From Anaerotignum sp. (GTDB taxonomy: Bacteria > Bacillota > Clostridia > Lachnospirales > Anaerotignaceae), in assembly GCA_020024255.1 (NCBI GenBank), contig JAHHTX010000056.1, positions 1 to 13,325 of the forward strand: 13,325 bases of DNA. Direction: 5' to 3'. The stretch's first letter is position 1; the number at the start of each line of letters is the position of its first letter. A program made the position numbers and the translations under genes. Positions 1 through 7,189 of the stretch are shown here, one piece after another. The notes beneath the pieces are model-generated. The model had not been told where the DNA came from, did no database searches, and saw only the letters and a list, made by a program, of their open reading frames with translations.

Positions 1-95
1 GGGAAGTGAATTCCCATTGCGGATTCCATTTGGGAAACCCTTTGTTTCCCAAACCCTTCCGCATTTTTGAAAAGGGATAAAAATGACTTTTTCCA
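1..95 (+). repeat. Structured intergenic repeat, copy A (left edge cut by window)
   Basis: This stretch matches, ungapped, the reverse complement of the mnmE-khpB spacer (copy C), with about 10 differences over 87 nt counted by eye. It folds as a small hairpin GGGAA/TTCCC (1-5/11-15). An outer stem TGCGGA/TCCGCA (18-23/58-63) then encloses a 10-bp stem TTTGGGAAAC/GTTTCCCAAA (29-38/44-53). In copy C the pair 31-51 changes from T-A to G-C, which keeps the stem intact. The 22-nt core at 9-30 recurs in copies B and C. The element starts at or before base 1, so its full length is unknown. It carries no ORF. Confidence 0.8.
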
Positions 96-106
96 TAGGC
101 TGACTA

Positions 107-134
107 TCGGCATACTCTGCCGACAATATTTTTA
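107..134 (+). terminator. Possible intrinsic terminator upstream of the HAD gene
   Basis: The arms TCGGCA (107-112) and TGCCGA (118-123) form a perfect 6-bp stem with a 5-nt loop, followed by CAATATTTTTAC. It would stop plus-strand transcription entering from the left of the window. The stem is short and the T-run is interrupted, so the call is moderate. Confidence 0.45.
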
Positions 135-140
135 CTTTTC

Positions 141-254
141 TTTGCAAATCCAGTCCACATTTATTTTTCTTTACATTGCTGTGGATAAATAGAAAAGTGG
201 GGATTTGCAAAAGATATGTGGATAAATTTCTTTCGTCAAAAAAAGTTATCCACA
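141..254. promoter_or_regulatory. DnaA-box cluster within a large dyad
   Basis: Three perfect matches to the consensus DnaA box TTATCCACA are seen: 180-188 (minus), 217-225 (minus) and 246-254 (plus). A degenerate copy CAGTCCACA lies at 151-159. The first box sits inside a large inverted repeat: TTTGCAAATCC (141-151) pairs with GGATTTGCAAA (201-211), and the pairing extends as CCAC (155-158) with GTGG (197-200) across a 3-nt bulge. DnaA is the replication initiator and also regulates transcription, so this may be a DnaA titration or auxiliary origin site, or a control region for the HAD-M20 genes. I found no convincing sigma-A promoter here. Confidence 0.7.
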
Positions 255-293
255 AAAATAAGGATTACTACACAACAATCAGGAGGCGAAACA

Positions 294-1112
294 ATGGCTT
301 TTAAAATGATATTTTCGGACATGGACGGCACACTGTTGAAAAGCGTTTCGGAAATTTCTCAGAAAAATGCAGATAAAATAAAAGAAGCAACAAGCAAAGG
401 TGTTGCCTTTGTTCTCTGCACAGGGCGTGGTGTTTATGGCGTGGAGAAGTTTTTGGCACAACTGGGTCTGGTGGAAAAAGAAGGCTATGTGATCTGCCAA
501 AATGGGGCGGCAGTCTACGACCTTTCTACCATGAATTTACTTCTGCGACACAATTTTTCTGCCGAAACATTACGTCCCGTAGTGGAATGTGCCAGAAAAA
601 TGGATATCGAAATTTATCTCTATGATGACCGCACATTCCTTGCAGAGGCAGAAACGGAAGAAACACGGAGATACTGCCGTGTAATGGGTGCAGATATGCG
701 GATTTTGCCCGATGGTCTTTCCTATGACGGTTACTTCACCAAATGTCTGCTGTCTGCACCCTTTGCAAAATTACAGGCACTGCGACAGGAGGTTGCTCCC
801 CTTGTTGCCGACTCACTGGATATGTTCTATTCCAGTGATGTCTATTTGGAATTTGTAAAAAAAGGGGTGAACAAAGGCCGTGCCTTACAGGAAACAGCAA
901 CAAAAGCAGGCGTTCCCCTTTCGGAAGTTATTGCCATTGGAGACAGTGACAACGACCTGCCCATGATACAGGCGGCAGGATTGGGTATTGCCGTTGCCAA
1001 CGCAAAAGACCACATCAAGGAAAAAGCCGACTATGTCACAACAAATACCTGTGAACAAGACGCTGTTGCAGAAGTTATTGATAAATTTATATTGGGAAAG
1101 GACGAAAAGTAA
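294..1112 (+). CDS. Cof-type HAD-IIB family hydrolase (sugar/nucleotide phosphatase)
   Basis: This encodes a 272-aa cytosolic phosphohydrolase of the haloacid dehalogenase superfamily. Motif I is DMDGT at residues 9-13 (Asp9 nucleophile, Asp11 acid/base). Motif II is the Thr in CTGRG (about 42-46), motif III is Lys194 in VNKG, and motif IV is GDSDND (216-221), which binds Mg. The insert between motifs II and III has the size of a C2 (Cof/IIB) cap. The start is ATG 294, seven bases after AGGAGG. An upstream in-frame ATG at 216 lies inside the DnaA-box region and has no ribosome binding site, so it was rejected. The stop codon abuts the next gene, so the two are probably co-transcribed. Members of this family dephosphorylate sugar phosphates, pyridoxal phosphate or flavin nucleotides; the substrate cannot be told from sequence. 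Confidence 0.9.
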   Translation: MAFKMIFSDMDGTLLKSVSEISQKNADKIKEATSKGVAFVLCTGRGVYGVEKFLAQLGLVEKEGYVICQNGAAVYDLSTMNLLLRHNFSAETLRPVVECARKMDIEIYLYDDRTFLAEAETEETRRYCRVMGADMRILPDGLSYDGYFTKCLLSAPFAKLQALRQEVAPLVADSLDMFYSSDVYLEFVKKGVNKGRALQETATKAGVPLSEVIAIGDSDNDLPMIQAAGLGIAVANAKDHIKEKADYVTTNTCEQDAVAEVIDKFILGKDEK

Positions 1113-2267
1113 ATGGATACGGAATATTTTGACAACTTGAATCCTATGCTTACGGAAATCCGCCGTGACCTCCACCGTATTCCCGAAACGGGACTGGAAG
1201 AACGGAAAACATCGGCATATATCAAAGAAAAACTGGCTTCCTTCGGTATTACAGAAGTGGAAACTTGGCTGGAAACAGGGGTAACGGCATTGATTCGGGG
1301 AAAGGGCAATGGAAAAACCGTCGCTTTTCGGGCAGACATGGACGGACTTCCTGTAACAGAAAAAACAGGCTGTTCCTTTTCTTCCTGCCACACAGGGAAA
1401 ATGCACGCCTGCGGGCATGACGGACATATGACCATACTTTTGGGTTTTGCCAAATATTTGGCTGACCACAAAGCAGATTTACAAGGAGATGTACTGCTTA
1501 TTTTTCAGCCGGCAGAAGAAGGTCCCGGTGGGGCAAAACTTCTGATAGATGCCGGACTTTTTCAAAAACACCCTGTACAATACATCATCGGCTGCCACAT
1601 TTTCCCACAAGTGCCACAAGGGAAAATTGCCTGCAAAAAAGGTGCATTGATGGCAAGAAACGGAGAAGTGGACGTACACATCAAAGGAAAGAGTGCCCAC
1701 GGTGCTCAGCCCCAGCTGGGACAAGATGCCATACTTTGTACAGGGGCAGTCATTTCGGCTCTGCACACCATACTCTCCCGTAACGTATCCCCTTTGGAAA
1801 GCGGTGTTCTGACCTTTGGCAAAATTCACGGTGGCGAAGCCTGCAATATCATTGCCAAAGAAGTGGTATTGGAAGGGACAATGCGTGCGTTTAGTGACGA
1901 GGCTTATGAAACCATGGTACAACGGATTACCGAAATAACAAAGGGTGTGGCGGCAGGTTACGGCTGTGAGGGTAATGCGGTATTTCGGCATATGTACCGT
2001 GTGGTGGACAACAACAGCTATTTGGTTGACCTTTTACAGGAAGTGGCAGAAGAACGTTATGAGGAAACACCGCCTTATATGCTAGCAGAAGATTTTTCCC
2101 TTTACCAACAGGAAATTCCGGGAATATTTTTCTTCCTTGGCAGCGGAAATCCGGAAAAAGGCTATACGGCTCCTCTCCACAGTGCCTCCTTCCAGTTTGA
2201 TGAACGTATATTAAAATACGGTGTGGAGATATATGCCAAAATGCTTGCAAAGTTACAGGGGCAATAA
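1113..2267 (+). CDS. M20D family amidohydrolase (N-acyl-amino-acid / hippurate hydrolase-like)
   Basis: This encodes a 384-aa cytosolic metallohydrolase expected to cleave N-acyl groups from amino acids or related amides. Features in order are RRDLHRIPETGLEE near the N terminus (17-30), ADMDGLP (74-80), the metal-binding CGHDGH (100-105), PAEEGPGG (133-140) with the catalytic and metal Glu pair, His162, SAHGAQP (194-200) in the dimerisation-domain region, and AEDF plus PLHSASF (His356) near the C terminus. All expected ligand positions of the M20D type are present. The length is normal for the family. The ATG begins on the base after the HAD stop codon, with AAAGGA 10 nt upstream inside that gene, which implies translational coupling. 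N-acetyl-diaminopimelate deacetylase and hippurate hydrolase are relatives, and no pathway partner is present to choose between them. Confidence 0.9.
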   Translation: MDTEYFDNLNPMLTEIRRDLHRIPETGLEERKTSAYIKEKLASFGITEVETWLETGVTALIRGKGNGKTVAFRADMDGLPVTEKTGCSFSSCHTGKMHACGHDGHMTILLGFAKYLADHKADLQGDVLLIFQPAEEGPGGAKLLIDAGLFQKHPVQYIIGCHIFPQVPQGKIACKKGALMARNGEVDVHIKGKSAHGAQPQLGQDAILCTGAVISALHTILSRNVSPLESGVLTFGKIHGGEACNIIAKEVVLEGTMRAFSDEAYETMVQRITEITKGVAAGYGCEGNAVFRHMYRVVDNNSYLVDLLQEVAEERYEETPPYMLAEDFSLYQQEIPGIFFFLGSGNPEKGYTAPLHSASFQFDERILKYGVEIYAKMLAKLQGQ

Positions 2268-2284
2268 ACTGTCACATAAAAAAA

Positions 2285-2396
2285 GATAAGACAGATTACC
2301 TGTACTTATCCTCATTTCATGGAAGGCTTTGATCAGCAGACAGAAGAATAAAGCAGAAGTTCCCATGGCAAAAAAGCCTTGAAACTTCTGCTTTTA
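2285..2396 (+). repeat. Structured intergenic repeat, copy D (bidirectional terminator between convergent genes)
   Basis: This fills the gap between the convergent M20D and symporter genes. It opens with a hairpin GATAAG/CTTATC (2285-2290/2305-2310). From 2311 on it matches the reverse complement of copy C with about nine differences over 87 nt. The distal half is a perfect 12-bp stem, AAAGCAGAAGTT (2350-2361) with AACTTCTGCTTT (2383-2394), holding an inner GGC-A6-GCC stem. It lacks the module with the 22-nt core found in A, B and C. A-runs on one side and T-runs on the other suit termination from either direction. Confidence 0.75.
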
Positions 2397-2414
2397 TCTT
2401 TTATCTTCTATCTT

Positions 2415-3665
2415 TTATGCTTTTGCTTGTCTTTCTACACGTTTCTCATCTAGTCTGGATACCACCACTGCACAGGCAGCGTCCCCTGTGATATTGACAA
2501 CGGTACGTCCCATATCGAAAATGCGGTCGAAGCCCACAACCAAACCAATACCGGCAACAGGCAAACCTACACTTTCCAATACCATAGCCAACATAACCAA
2601 ACCTGCACCCGGTACACCTGCCGTACCAATAGATGCCAATGTTGCAGTGAGAATAATGGTGAGTATCTGCCCAAAGGTCAAGTCCACACCGTAACAGGCA
2701 GCAATAAATACCGTACAAACCCCTTGATAAATGGCAGTACCGTCCATATTGATGGTTGTGCCAAGAGGAAGGACAAAGCCGGAAACCTGTCTTTTTGCAC
2801 CCATGCGTTCTGCCGCTTCCATGGTAAAGGGCAGTGTACCTACGGAAGATGCAGAAGAAAAAGCCATCATCATCGCAGGCAGCATTTCCTTAAAAAACCG
2901 CAGAGGAGAAATCCCTGCCATGGTTTTCACCAAAACAGAATACACCACTGCCATGTGCACTGCATAGCCGATATATGCCACAGCAAGTACCATGAAAAGG
3001 TTCGTCAGAAGCATAGGCCCGTTTTCTGCCACTACAGGGCAAATCAGGCAGGCAACACCTATAGGGGAAAGACGGATAATCACGTCCATAATTTTCAAAA
3101 ACACTTCATTGAAGCTCTCTACGACTTTTCCTGCCAATTCGCCTTTTTCCGCTGCCAGAAGAATCCCAAAACCCAAAAACAGCGAAATCACAATAACCTG
3201 CAGCATAGAGGCTTCTGCCATAGGTTTAATAAAGTTAGCCGGAAAAATATTGATGATGGTATCCATAATGCTCTGGCTTTCTGCCGGCGTATAGGACGCT
3301 TCTGCCGTATCCAGTACCACAAACATCTCTTTGGATAGGGAGGCAAGAACCAAGGCGAGGGTGACTGCCCCTGCTGTGGTACACATATAAAACAGCACTG
3401 TTTTACCGCCTACTGCCCCTACACGGCGAATATCACGCATAGAGATGACCCCTGCCGCTATGGAAAAAATGACAATGGGAACAACAATAAATTTCAATAA
3501 GTTTAGAAATATGGTACCGAAAGGCTGTATGTACGTCTTTGCAAAATCCACACCGGACAGACTGCCTATGGAAATATTCATACACAAAAGACCTGCTACT
3601 ATCCCTGTGGCAAGTCCGATAAATATCCAAAATGCCAACGGTTTTTTCTTTTTTTGTTCTGTCAA
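2415..3665 (-). CDS. Dicarboxylate/amino acid:cation symporter (DAACS family, glutamate/aspartate or C4-dicarboxylate type)
   Basis: This encodes a 416-aa polytopic membrane protein importing an acidic substrate with Na+ or H+. Recognisable landmarks are SSASS (270-274) in hairpin 1, NMDGT (306-310) in the cation-binding TM7, GTAGVPGAG (347-355) in hairpin 2, and the TM8 set Asp380, Asp384, Arg387, Thr388, Asn391. These have the same spacing as the GltPh substrate- and cation-binding residues. The TM8 Arg is a hallmark of acidic substrates. The start is taken as TTG 3665, nine bases after GGAG. The longer reading from ATG 3746 would run across the -10 box and has no ribosome binding site. The gene is monocistronic: it has its own promoter upstream and repeat D downstream. 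Its 3' end overlaps a TTTTATC-type short tandem tract. Confidence 0.9.
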   Translation of the reverse strand: MTEQKKKKPLAFWIFIGLATGIVAGLLCMNISIGSLSGVDFAKTYIQPFGTIFLNLLKFIVVPIVIFSIAAGVISMRDIRRVGAVGGKTVLFYMCTTAGAVTLALVLASLSKEMFVVLDTAEASYTPAESQSIMDTIINIFPANFIKPMAEASMLQVIVISLFLGFGILLAAEKGELAGKVVESFNEVFLKIMDVIIRLSPIGVACLICPVVAENGPMLLTNLFMVLAVAYIGYAVHMAVVYSVLVKTMAGISPLRFFKEMLPAMMMAFSSASSVGTLPFTMEAAERMGAKRQVSGFVLPLGTTINMDGTAIYQGVCTVFIAACYGVDLTFGQILTIILTATLASIGTAGVPGAGLVMLAMVLESVGLPVAGIGLVVGFDRIFDMGRTVVNITGDAACAVVVSRLDEKRVERQAKA

Positions 3666-3716
3666 ATTACAACACTCCAATCTTTTTTTCTTTTCTCTCT
3701 TTTCCCCATAGTTTTT

Positions 3717-3746
3717 ATTATAGCGGAAATGTCCTCTCTTTTGCAA
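3717..3746 (-). promoter_or_regulatory. Sigma-A type promoter for the symporter gene
   Basis: On the minus strand a perfect -10 TATAAT (3717-3722) lies 18 nt downstream of TTGCAA (3741-3746), a 4/6 match to the -35 consensus. Initiation near 3710 would give a leader of about 45 nt before the TTG start at 3665. Confidence 0.65.
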
Positions 3747-3780
3747 GTTTTTTCAAAAAGGCAAAGAAATAAAAAAGACT

Positions 3781-3915
3781 GTCGCCCCTTTGTCAAAGCC
3801 TTATTTCATGCAGGACTTTGGCAGACAGGAGAATAAAACAGAAGTTTCAACGGCAAAAAAAGCCATGAACCCTAAATAAATTCCCACTGCGGATTCCATT
3901 TAGGGTTTATGGCTT
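3781..3915 (+). repeat. Structured intergenic repeat, copy B (rearranged copy)
   Basis: This copy contains the GTCGCCCC start, the GTCAAAG/CTTTGGC stem region and the CAGAAGTTTC arm seen in copy C. It also has the 22-nt core at 3879-3900, identical to copy C. It differs by deletions and by a new enclosing stem: 3860-3877 pairs with 3898-3915 (18 bp with one mismatch) around a 20-nt loop formed by most of the core. It lies between the symporter promoter and the 3' end of rsmG, so it is a mosaic of the modules seen in the other copies. Confidence 0.75.
3854..3915 (-). terminator. Intrinsic terminator for the rsmG cluster, formed by repeat B
   Basis: Read on the minus strand, the 18-bp stem of repeat B (arms 3898-3915 and 3860-3877, one mismatch) is followed directly by seven T residues (complement of A at 3854-3860). 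It lies 65-125 nt past the rsmG stop codon. This is the best-formed intrinsic terminator in the window. Confidence 0.75.
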
Positions 3916-3979
3916 TTCATGTGTTATGTCTTATACTTTATGCTCTATATTTTACAATTTTTTGTTTTGCTGAAACCCT

Positions 3980-4699
3980 TTAGAGGGGATTTTTGGTCAC
4001 TTTTCCGGCTTTTCTTGGGTACTGCTTTGGTGTAGGTGATGTTTTTTGTATGAGTACCAATTTATGCTGCAAATCCGTAAAGGGAATTTCGATATCTATG
4101 ATTTTTTGTATCTGTCCCCCCAAAACAGCCAACGCATGGGTGGACTCTGCAAGTTCCGTTTTCACATCTGGCCCCTTTAAGGCAGCCAGTACACCGCCTA
4201 CCTGCAAAAAGGGCAGACAGTATTCCGCAAGTACGGACAAATGTGCTACAGCACGGGACACCACCAAGTCAAACTGCTCTCGATAAAGGGGATTTTGCCC
4301 TCCATCTTCGGCTCTTGCATGGACAAAGAAAAGCTCTGTGAGGGAAAGACGATTTTGTACTTCTTCCAAAAAAGACAGCCGCTTTTGCAGAGAATCCAGA
4401 AGTGTCATCGGCAGAGCAGGGCAGGCGATTTTCAGGGGTATTCCCGGAAAACCTGCACCCGTTCCCACATCTAAGGTACGGGGATTTGCCGAAAGGGGCA
4501 GGTGAGGCAGCACACTCAGACAGTCGGCAAAATGTTTCTGCACCACATCTTTCGGCTCTGTAATGGCAGTCAGATTCATTTTTTCATTCCATTCCAACAA
4601 AAGAGAAAGGTATGTCATAAACTGCTTTTCCATTTCTTCTGTCAATGGAATACCCATTTTTTCACAGGTTTCCCTAAGCAATTTTTCTTCCTTCATCAT
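3980..4699 (-). CDS. rsmG: 16S rRNA (guanine-N7) methyltransferase RsmG (GidB)
   Basis: This encodes a 239-aa cytosolic SAM-dependent enzyme that methylates N7 of G527 (E. coli numbering) of 16S rRNA. The N-terminal helix contains LLLEWNEKMNLTAIT (33-47). The SAM-binding loop is DVGTGAGFPGI (77-87), RAED lies at 129-132, and VSRAVAHL (147-154) is the conserved RsmG motif. The length is normal for the family. The start is ATG 4699, seven bases after GGAG; the Shine-Dalgarno overlaps the end of the preceding gene. An in-frame codon at 4717 would overlap that gene further and was not preferred. The gene ends the mnmG-small gene-rsmG series and is followed by the terminator in repeat B. Loss of RsmG gives low-level streptomycin resistance in other bacteria. 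Confidence 0.95.
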   Translation of the reverse strand: MMKEEKLLRETCEKMGIPLTEEMEKQFMTYLSLLLEWNEKMNLTAITEPKDVVQKHFADCLSVLPHLPLSANPRTLDVGTGAGFPGIPLKIACPALPMTLLDSLQKRLSFLEEVQNRLSLTELFFVHARAEDGGQNPLYREQFDLVVSRAVAHLSVLAEYCLPFLQVGGVLAALKGPDVKTELAESTHALAVLGGQIQKIIDIEIPFTDLQHKLVLIQKTSPTPKQYPRKAGKVTKNPL

Positions 4700-4703
4700 G
4701 AAA

Positions 4704-5147
4704 TTACTCCTTTTCAATACCGTATATTTTCCACTTACCGAACTCGTTGGGTTCTTCTGCCATATGGAAGGAAATCAGCTCCCGTTTTTCTACAAAAGCC
4801 AAAGAAACCGTCTGATACTTTCCCTTCTTTTTCTCCACAAACAGGCATTTCCCCACTTTTGGTGCAAGAAGATCACGCAGTCTTTCCATATCCACATTTT
4901 CATTGACACTATGGGAAAAGTAATGCTTTGCCTTTTCCATTTCATTGCCAAGGAGTGCCTGTAAAAATGCCTGTGCCGTCCCTCTTGCATTGCAGAAAGA
5001 AAAGCCGTTGTTGTTCAGTAAAGACAGGCTGCCATCACAAAGAGAGGGCGGTTTTTGTGCTGCCAGAAAAGTTGGGAAATACAAATATTGTTTTTTACGT
5101 TTGACCGCCTTCGGTCTTTTCCGCCAAGACAGGAAAAAAGACATCAT
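4704..5147 (-). CDS. Uncharacterised small protein between mnmG and rsmG (possibly NTF2-like/DUF4878-like)
   Basis: I do not recognise this 147-aa protein. It begins with a very basic stretch (RKRPKAVKRKK, about residues 9-19) and has no clear signal peptide, lipobox or membrane span. A region reading GTAQAFLQALLGNEMEKAKH (about 56-75) followed by a C-terminal beta-rich part ending GKWKIYGIEKE resembles the layout of small NTF2-like/DUF4878 proteins, but that is inference from pattern only. The start is ATG 5147 or the next codon (ATG 5144), after AAAGGAG. Its stop codon is 4 nt before rsmG, and its last codons contain the rsmG ribosome binding site, so translation is probably coupled. It is real by position and ribosome binding site; its function is unknown. 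Confidence 0.75.
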   Translation of the reverse strand: MMSFFLSWRKRPKAVKRKKQYLYFPTFLAAQKPPSLCDGSLSLLNNNGFSFCNARGTAQAFLQALLGNEMEKAKHYFSHSVNENVDMERLRDLLAPKVGKCLFVEKKKGKYQTVSLAFVEKRELISFHMAEEPNEFGKWKIYGIEKE

Positions 5148-5203
5148 TTCACTCCTTTCAATTATGACTAAGACATTGGGATTTTCGGACTTTGCTTACC
5201 ACT

Positions 5204-5236
5204 TTACAAAATCTCCCAAAACGTGATGTTTTAGGG
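5204..5236 (-). terminator. Weak hairpin after mnmG, possible partial terminator
   Basis: On the minus strand CCC-T-AAAAC (5228-5236) pairs with GTTTTGGG (5215-5222) with one bulged T. It is followed by AGATTTTGTA. It lies in the 112-nt gap between mnmG and the small gene and might attenuate read-through. The T-run is poor. Confidence 0.3.
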
Positions 5237-5259
5237 AAAAGGAATGGAAAACATCTGTC

Positions 5260-7137
5260 TTACCCACGTTTCCGCTGTTCCAGATAAATCAGCAGTACAG
5301 AAATATCCGCAGGGGATACACCGGTAATACGGGAAGCGTGTCCGATGGAGTGGGGACGAATGGCATTCAATTTTTGTCTTGCCTCCAAACGCAGTCCCTG
5401 TATGGTTTCATAATCCATATCCTCGGGGAGAATGCGATTCTCCAATTTTTGAAACTGCTCTACCTGTTTCATCTGTTGCCCAATGTAACCTTCATATTTA
5501 ATTTGAATATTGACCTGTTCCTGCACAGCAAGAGGCAGCATGGGACGATTTTCGTCCAGTTCTGCCAGCTTTATGTAATCCAATTCCGGACGTTTCATGA
5601 GGTCTGACAGTTTGACACCGGACTTGATGGGGGTACTGCCATATTTTTCCAGAAGTTCCTGTGTTTTTTGTGCCGGTGTAATGGTTGTACTTTGCACACG
5701 TTGGATTTCCTCTGCCGTCAGCCGTTCCTTCTCCCGCAGGGCATCATACCGCTCCTTGGACACCAAACCAATTTCATAGCCAAGGGGAGTCAATCTTTGG
5801 TCTGCATTATCCTGCCGCAGCAAAAGGCGGAACTCTGCACGGGAAGTCATCATGCGGTAGGGTTCTTTACTGCCTTTGCTGATAAGGTCGTCAATGAGTA
5901 CACCAATATAGCCATCGGAACGCCGTAAAATAATGGGTTCTTTTTTATCCAAATACCGTACAGCATTGATACCGCCCATCAGTCCCTGAGCAGCCGCTTC
6001 CTCGTAGCCCGAAGAACCATTGAACTGCCCTGCGGAAAACAGTCCCGGATAGTCCTGAAATTCCAAAGACAGCTTTAACTGTGTTGCATCAATGCAGTCA
6101 TACTCGATGGCATAGGCAAAACGGGTAATCTCGCAATGCTCCAAGCCGGGAACTGTGCGATACATGGCAATCTGCACATCTTCCGGCAGAGAAGAGGACA
6201 TTCCCTGTATATACATTTCCTCGGTATTTTCCCCTTCCGGCTCAACAAAAAGCTGGTGACGTGTCTTATCGGCAAAGCGTACCACCTTGTCCTCAATGGA
6301 AGGGCAATATCTGGGGCCTGTGCCTTCAATCAAACCGCCATACAAAGGAGAGCGGTGGAGATTTGCTCTGATAATCTCGTGGGTTTTTTCATTGGTATAG
6401 GTGAGCCAGCAAAGTGCCTGTTCCCGTTTGATTTCCTCACTGCTGTTGGTAAAGGAAAAAGGCACAATTTCCTCATCGCCGTACTGGGGGGACATTTTGC
6501 TGAAATCCAAAGAATTTTTATTCATACGGGCAGGTGTTCCCGTTTTAAAACGGAATAACCGAATCCCCATGTCCAAAAGATTTTGGCTGAGCTTTGTTGC
6601 CGGCATCAAGTTATTGGGCCCACTTTCCGTAATATTGTCCCCGGTAAGACATCTGCCTTTCATATAAGTACCCATGCAGAGAACAGCTGCCTGACAGCGA
6701 TATAATGCACCGCTTGTGGTCACAACCCCTGCAACGTGGTTATCCTCCATGAAAATCTCCGCAATTTCTGCTTGTTTGATTTGGAGATTGGGGGTATTTT
6801 CGAGGGTGTGTTTCATTTCTTCATGGTAACGTGTTTTATCTGCCTGTGCACGAAGAGAATAGACCGCAGGGCCTTTCCCCGTATTAAGCATTTTTGTCTG
6901 AATATAAGTTTTGTCGATATTTTTTCCCATTTCGCCGCCCAGTGCATCAATTTCACGCACCAGATGGCCTTTGGAACTGCCGCCAATGGACGGATTGCAA
7001 GGCATCATGGCAATGCTGTCCAAGCTGATGGCAAAAAGAATTGTCTTTTTTCCCAGTCTTGCTGCCGCCAATGCCGCTTCACAGCCTGCATGACCGCCGC
7101 CAATTACGGCAATATCAATGGTTTCCGCTTCGTACAT
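5260..7137 (-). CDS. mnmG: tRNA uridine-5-carboxymethylaminomethyl modification enzyme MnmG (GidA)
   Basis: This encodes a 625-aa cytosolic FAD-dependent enzyme. With MnmE it installs the (carboxymethyl)aminomethyl group on U34 of tRNAs that read split codon boxes. The FAD-binding GGGHAG (13-18), the family motif CNPSIGG (47-53), FKTGTPAR, RYCPSIEDKVVRF and the basic C-terminal region containing GVSPADISVLLIYLEQ are all present. The length is full. The ATG at 7137 follows AGGAGG at 11 nt. A good promoter lies 53-81 nt upstream, so the gene does not depend on read-through from mnmE or the MATE gene. The small gene and rsmG follow. Identification is secure. Confidence 0.97.
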   Translation of the reverse strand: MYEAETIDIAVIGGGHAGCEAALAAARLGKKTILFAISLDSIAMMPCNPSIGGSSKGHLVREIDALGGEMGKNIDKTYIQTKMLNTGKGPAVYSLRAQADKTRYHEEMKHTLENTPNLQIKQAEIAEIFMEDNHVAGVVTTSGALYRCQAAVLCMGTYMKGRCLTGDNITESGPNNLMPATKLSQNLLDMGIRLFRFKTGTPARMNKNSLDFSKMSPQYGDEEIVPFSFTNSSEEIKREQALCWLTYTNEKTHEIIRANLHRSPLYGGLIEGTGPRYCPSIEDKVVRFADKTRHQLFVEPEGENTEEMYIQGMSSSLPEDVQIAMYRTVPGLEHCEITRFAYAIEYDCIDATQLKLSLEFQDYPGLFSAGQFNGSSGYEEAAAQGLMGGINAVRYLDKKEPIILRRSDGYIGVLIDDLISKGSKEPYRMMTSRAEFRLLLRQDNADQRLTPLGYEIGLVSKERYDALREKERLTAEEIQRVQSTTITPAQKTQELLEKYGSTPIKSGVKLSDLMKRPELDYIKLAELDENRPMLPLAVQEQVNIQIKYEGYIGQQMKQVEQFQKLENRILPEDMDYETIQGLRLEARQKLNAIRPHSIGHASRITGVSPADISVLLIYLEQRKRG

Positions 7138-7189
7138 CTATTTTTACGCCTCCTGTGTGACTGATAATTTGCAATATGAACACTGTATC

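Noticed and set aside
885..1469. 194-codon minus-strand frame across the HAD and M20 genes
   Set aside because: It is antisense to two well-supported genes and the product is Cys/Phe-rich with no motif.
2724..3338. 204-codon plus-strand frame inside the symporter gene
   Set aside because: It is antisense to a gene with all DAACS motifs intact; the product is His/Arg/Lys-rich with no recognisable domain.
6736..7164. 142-codon plus-strand frame opposite the mnmG N terminus
   Set aside because: It is a shadow of mnmG, which has complete FAD-binding and family motifs.
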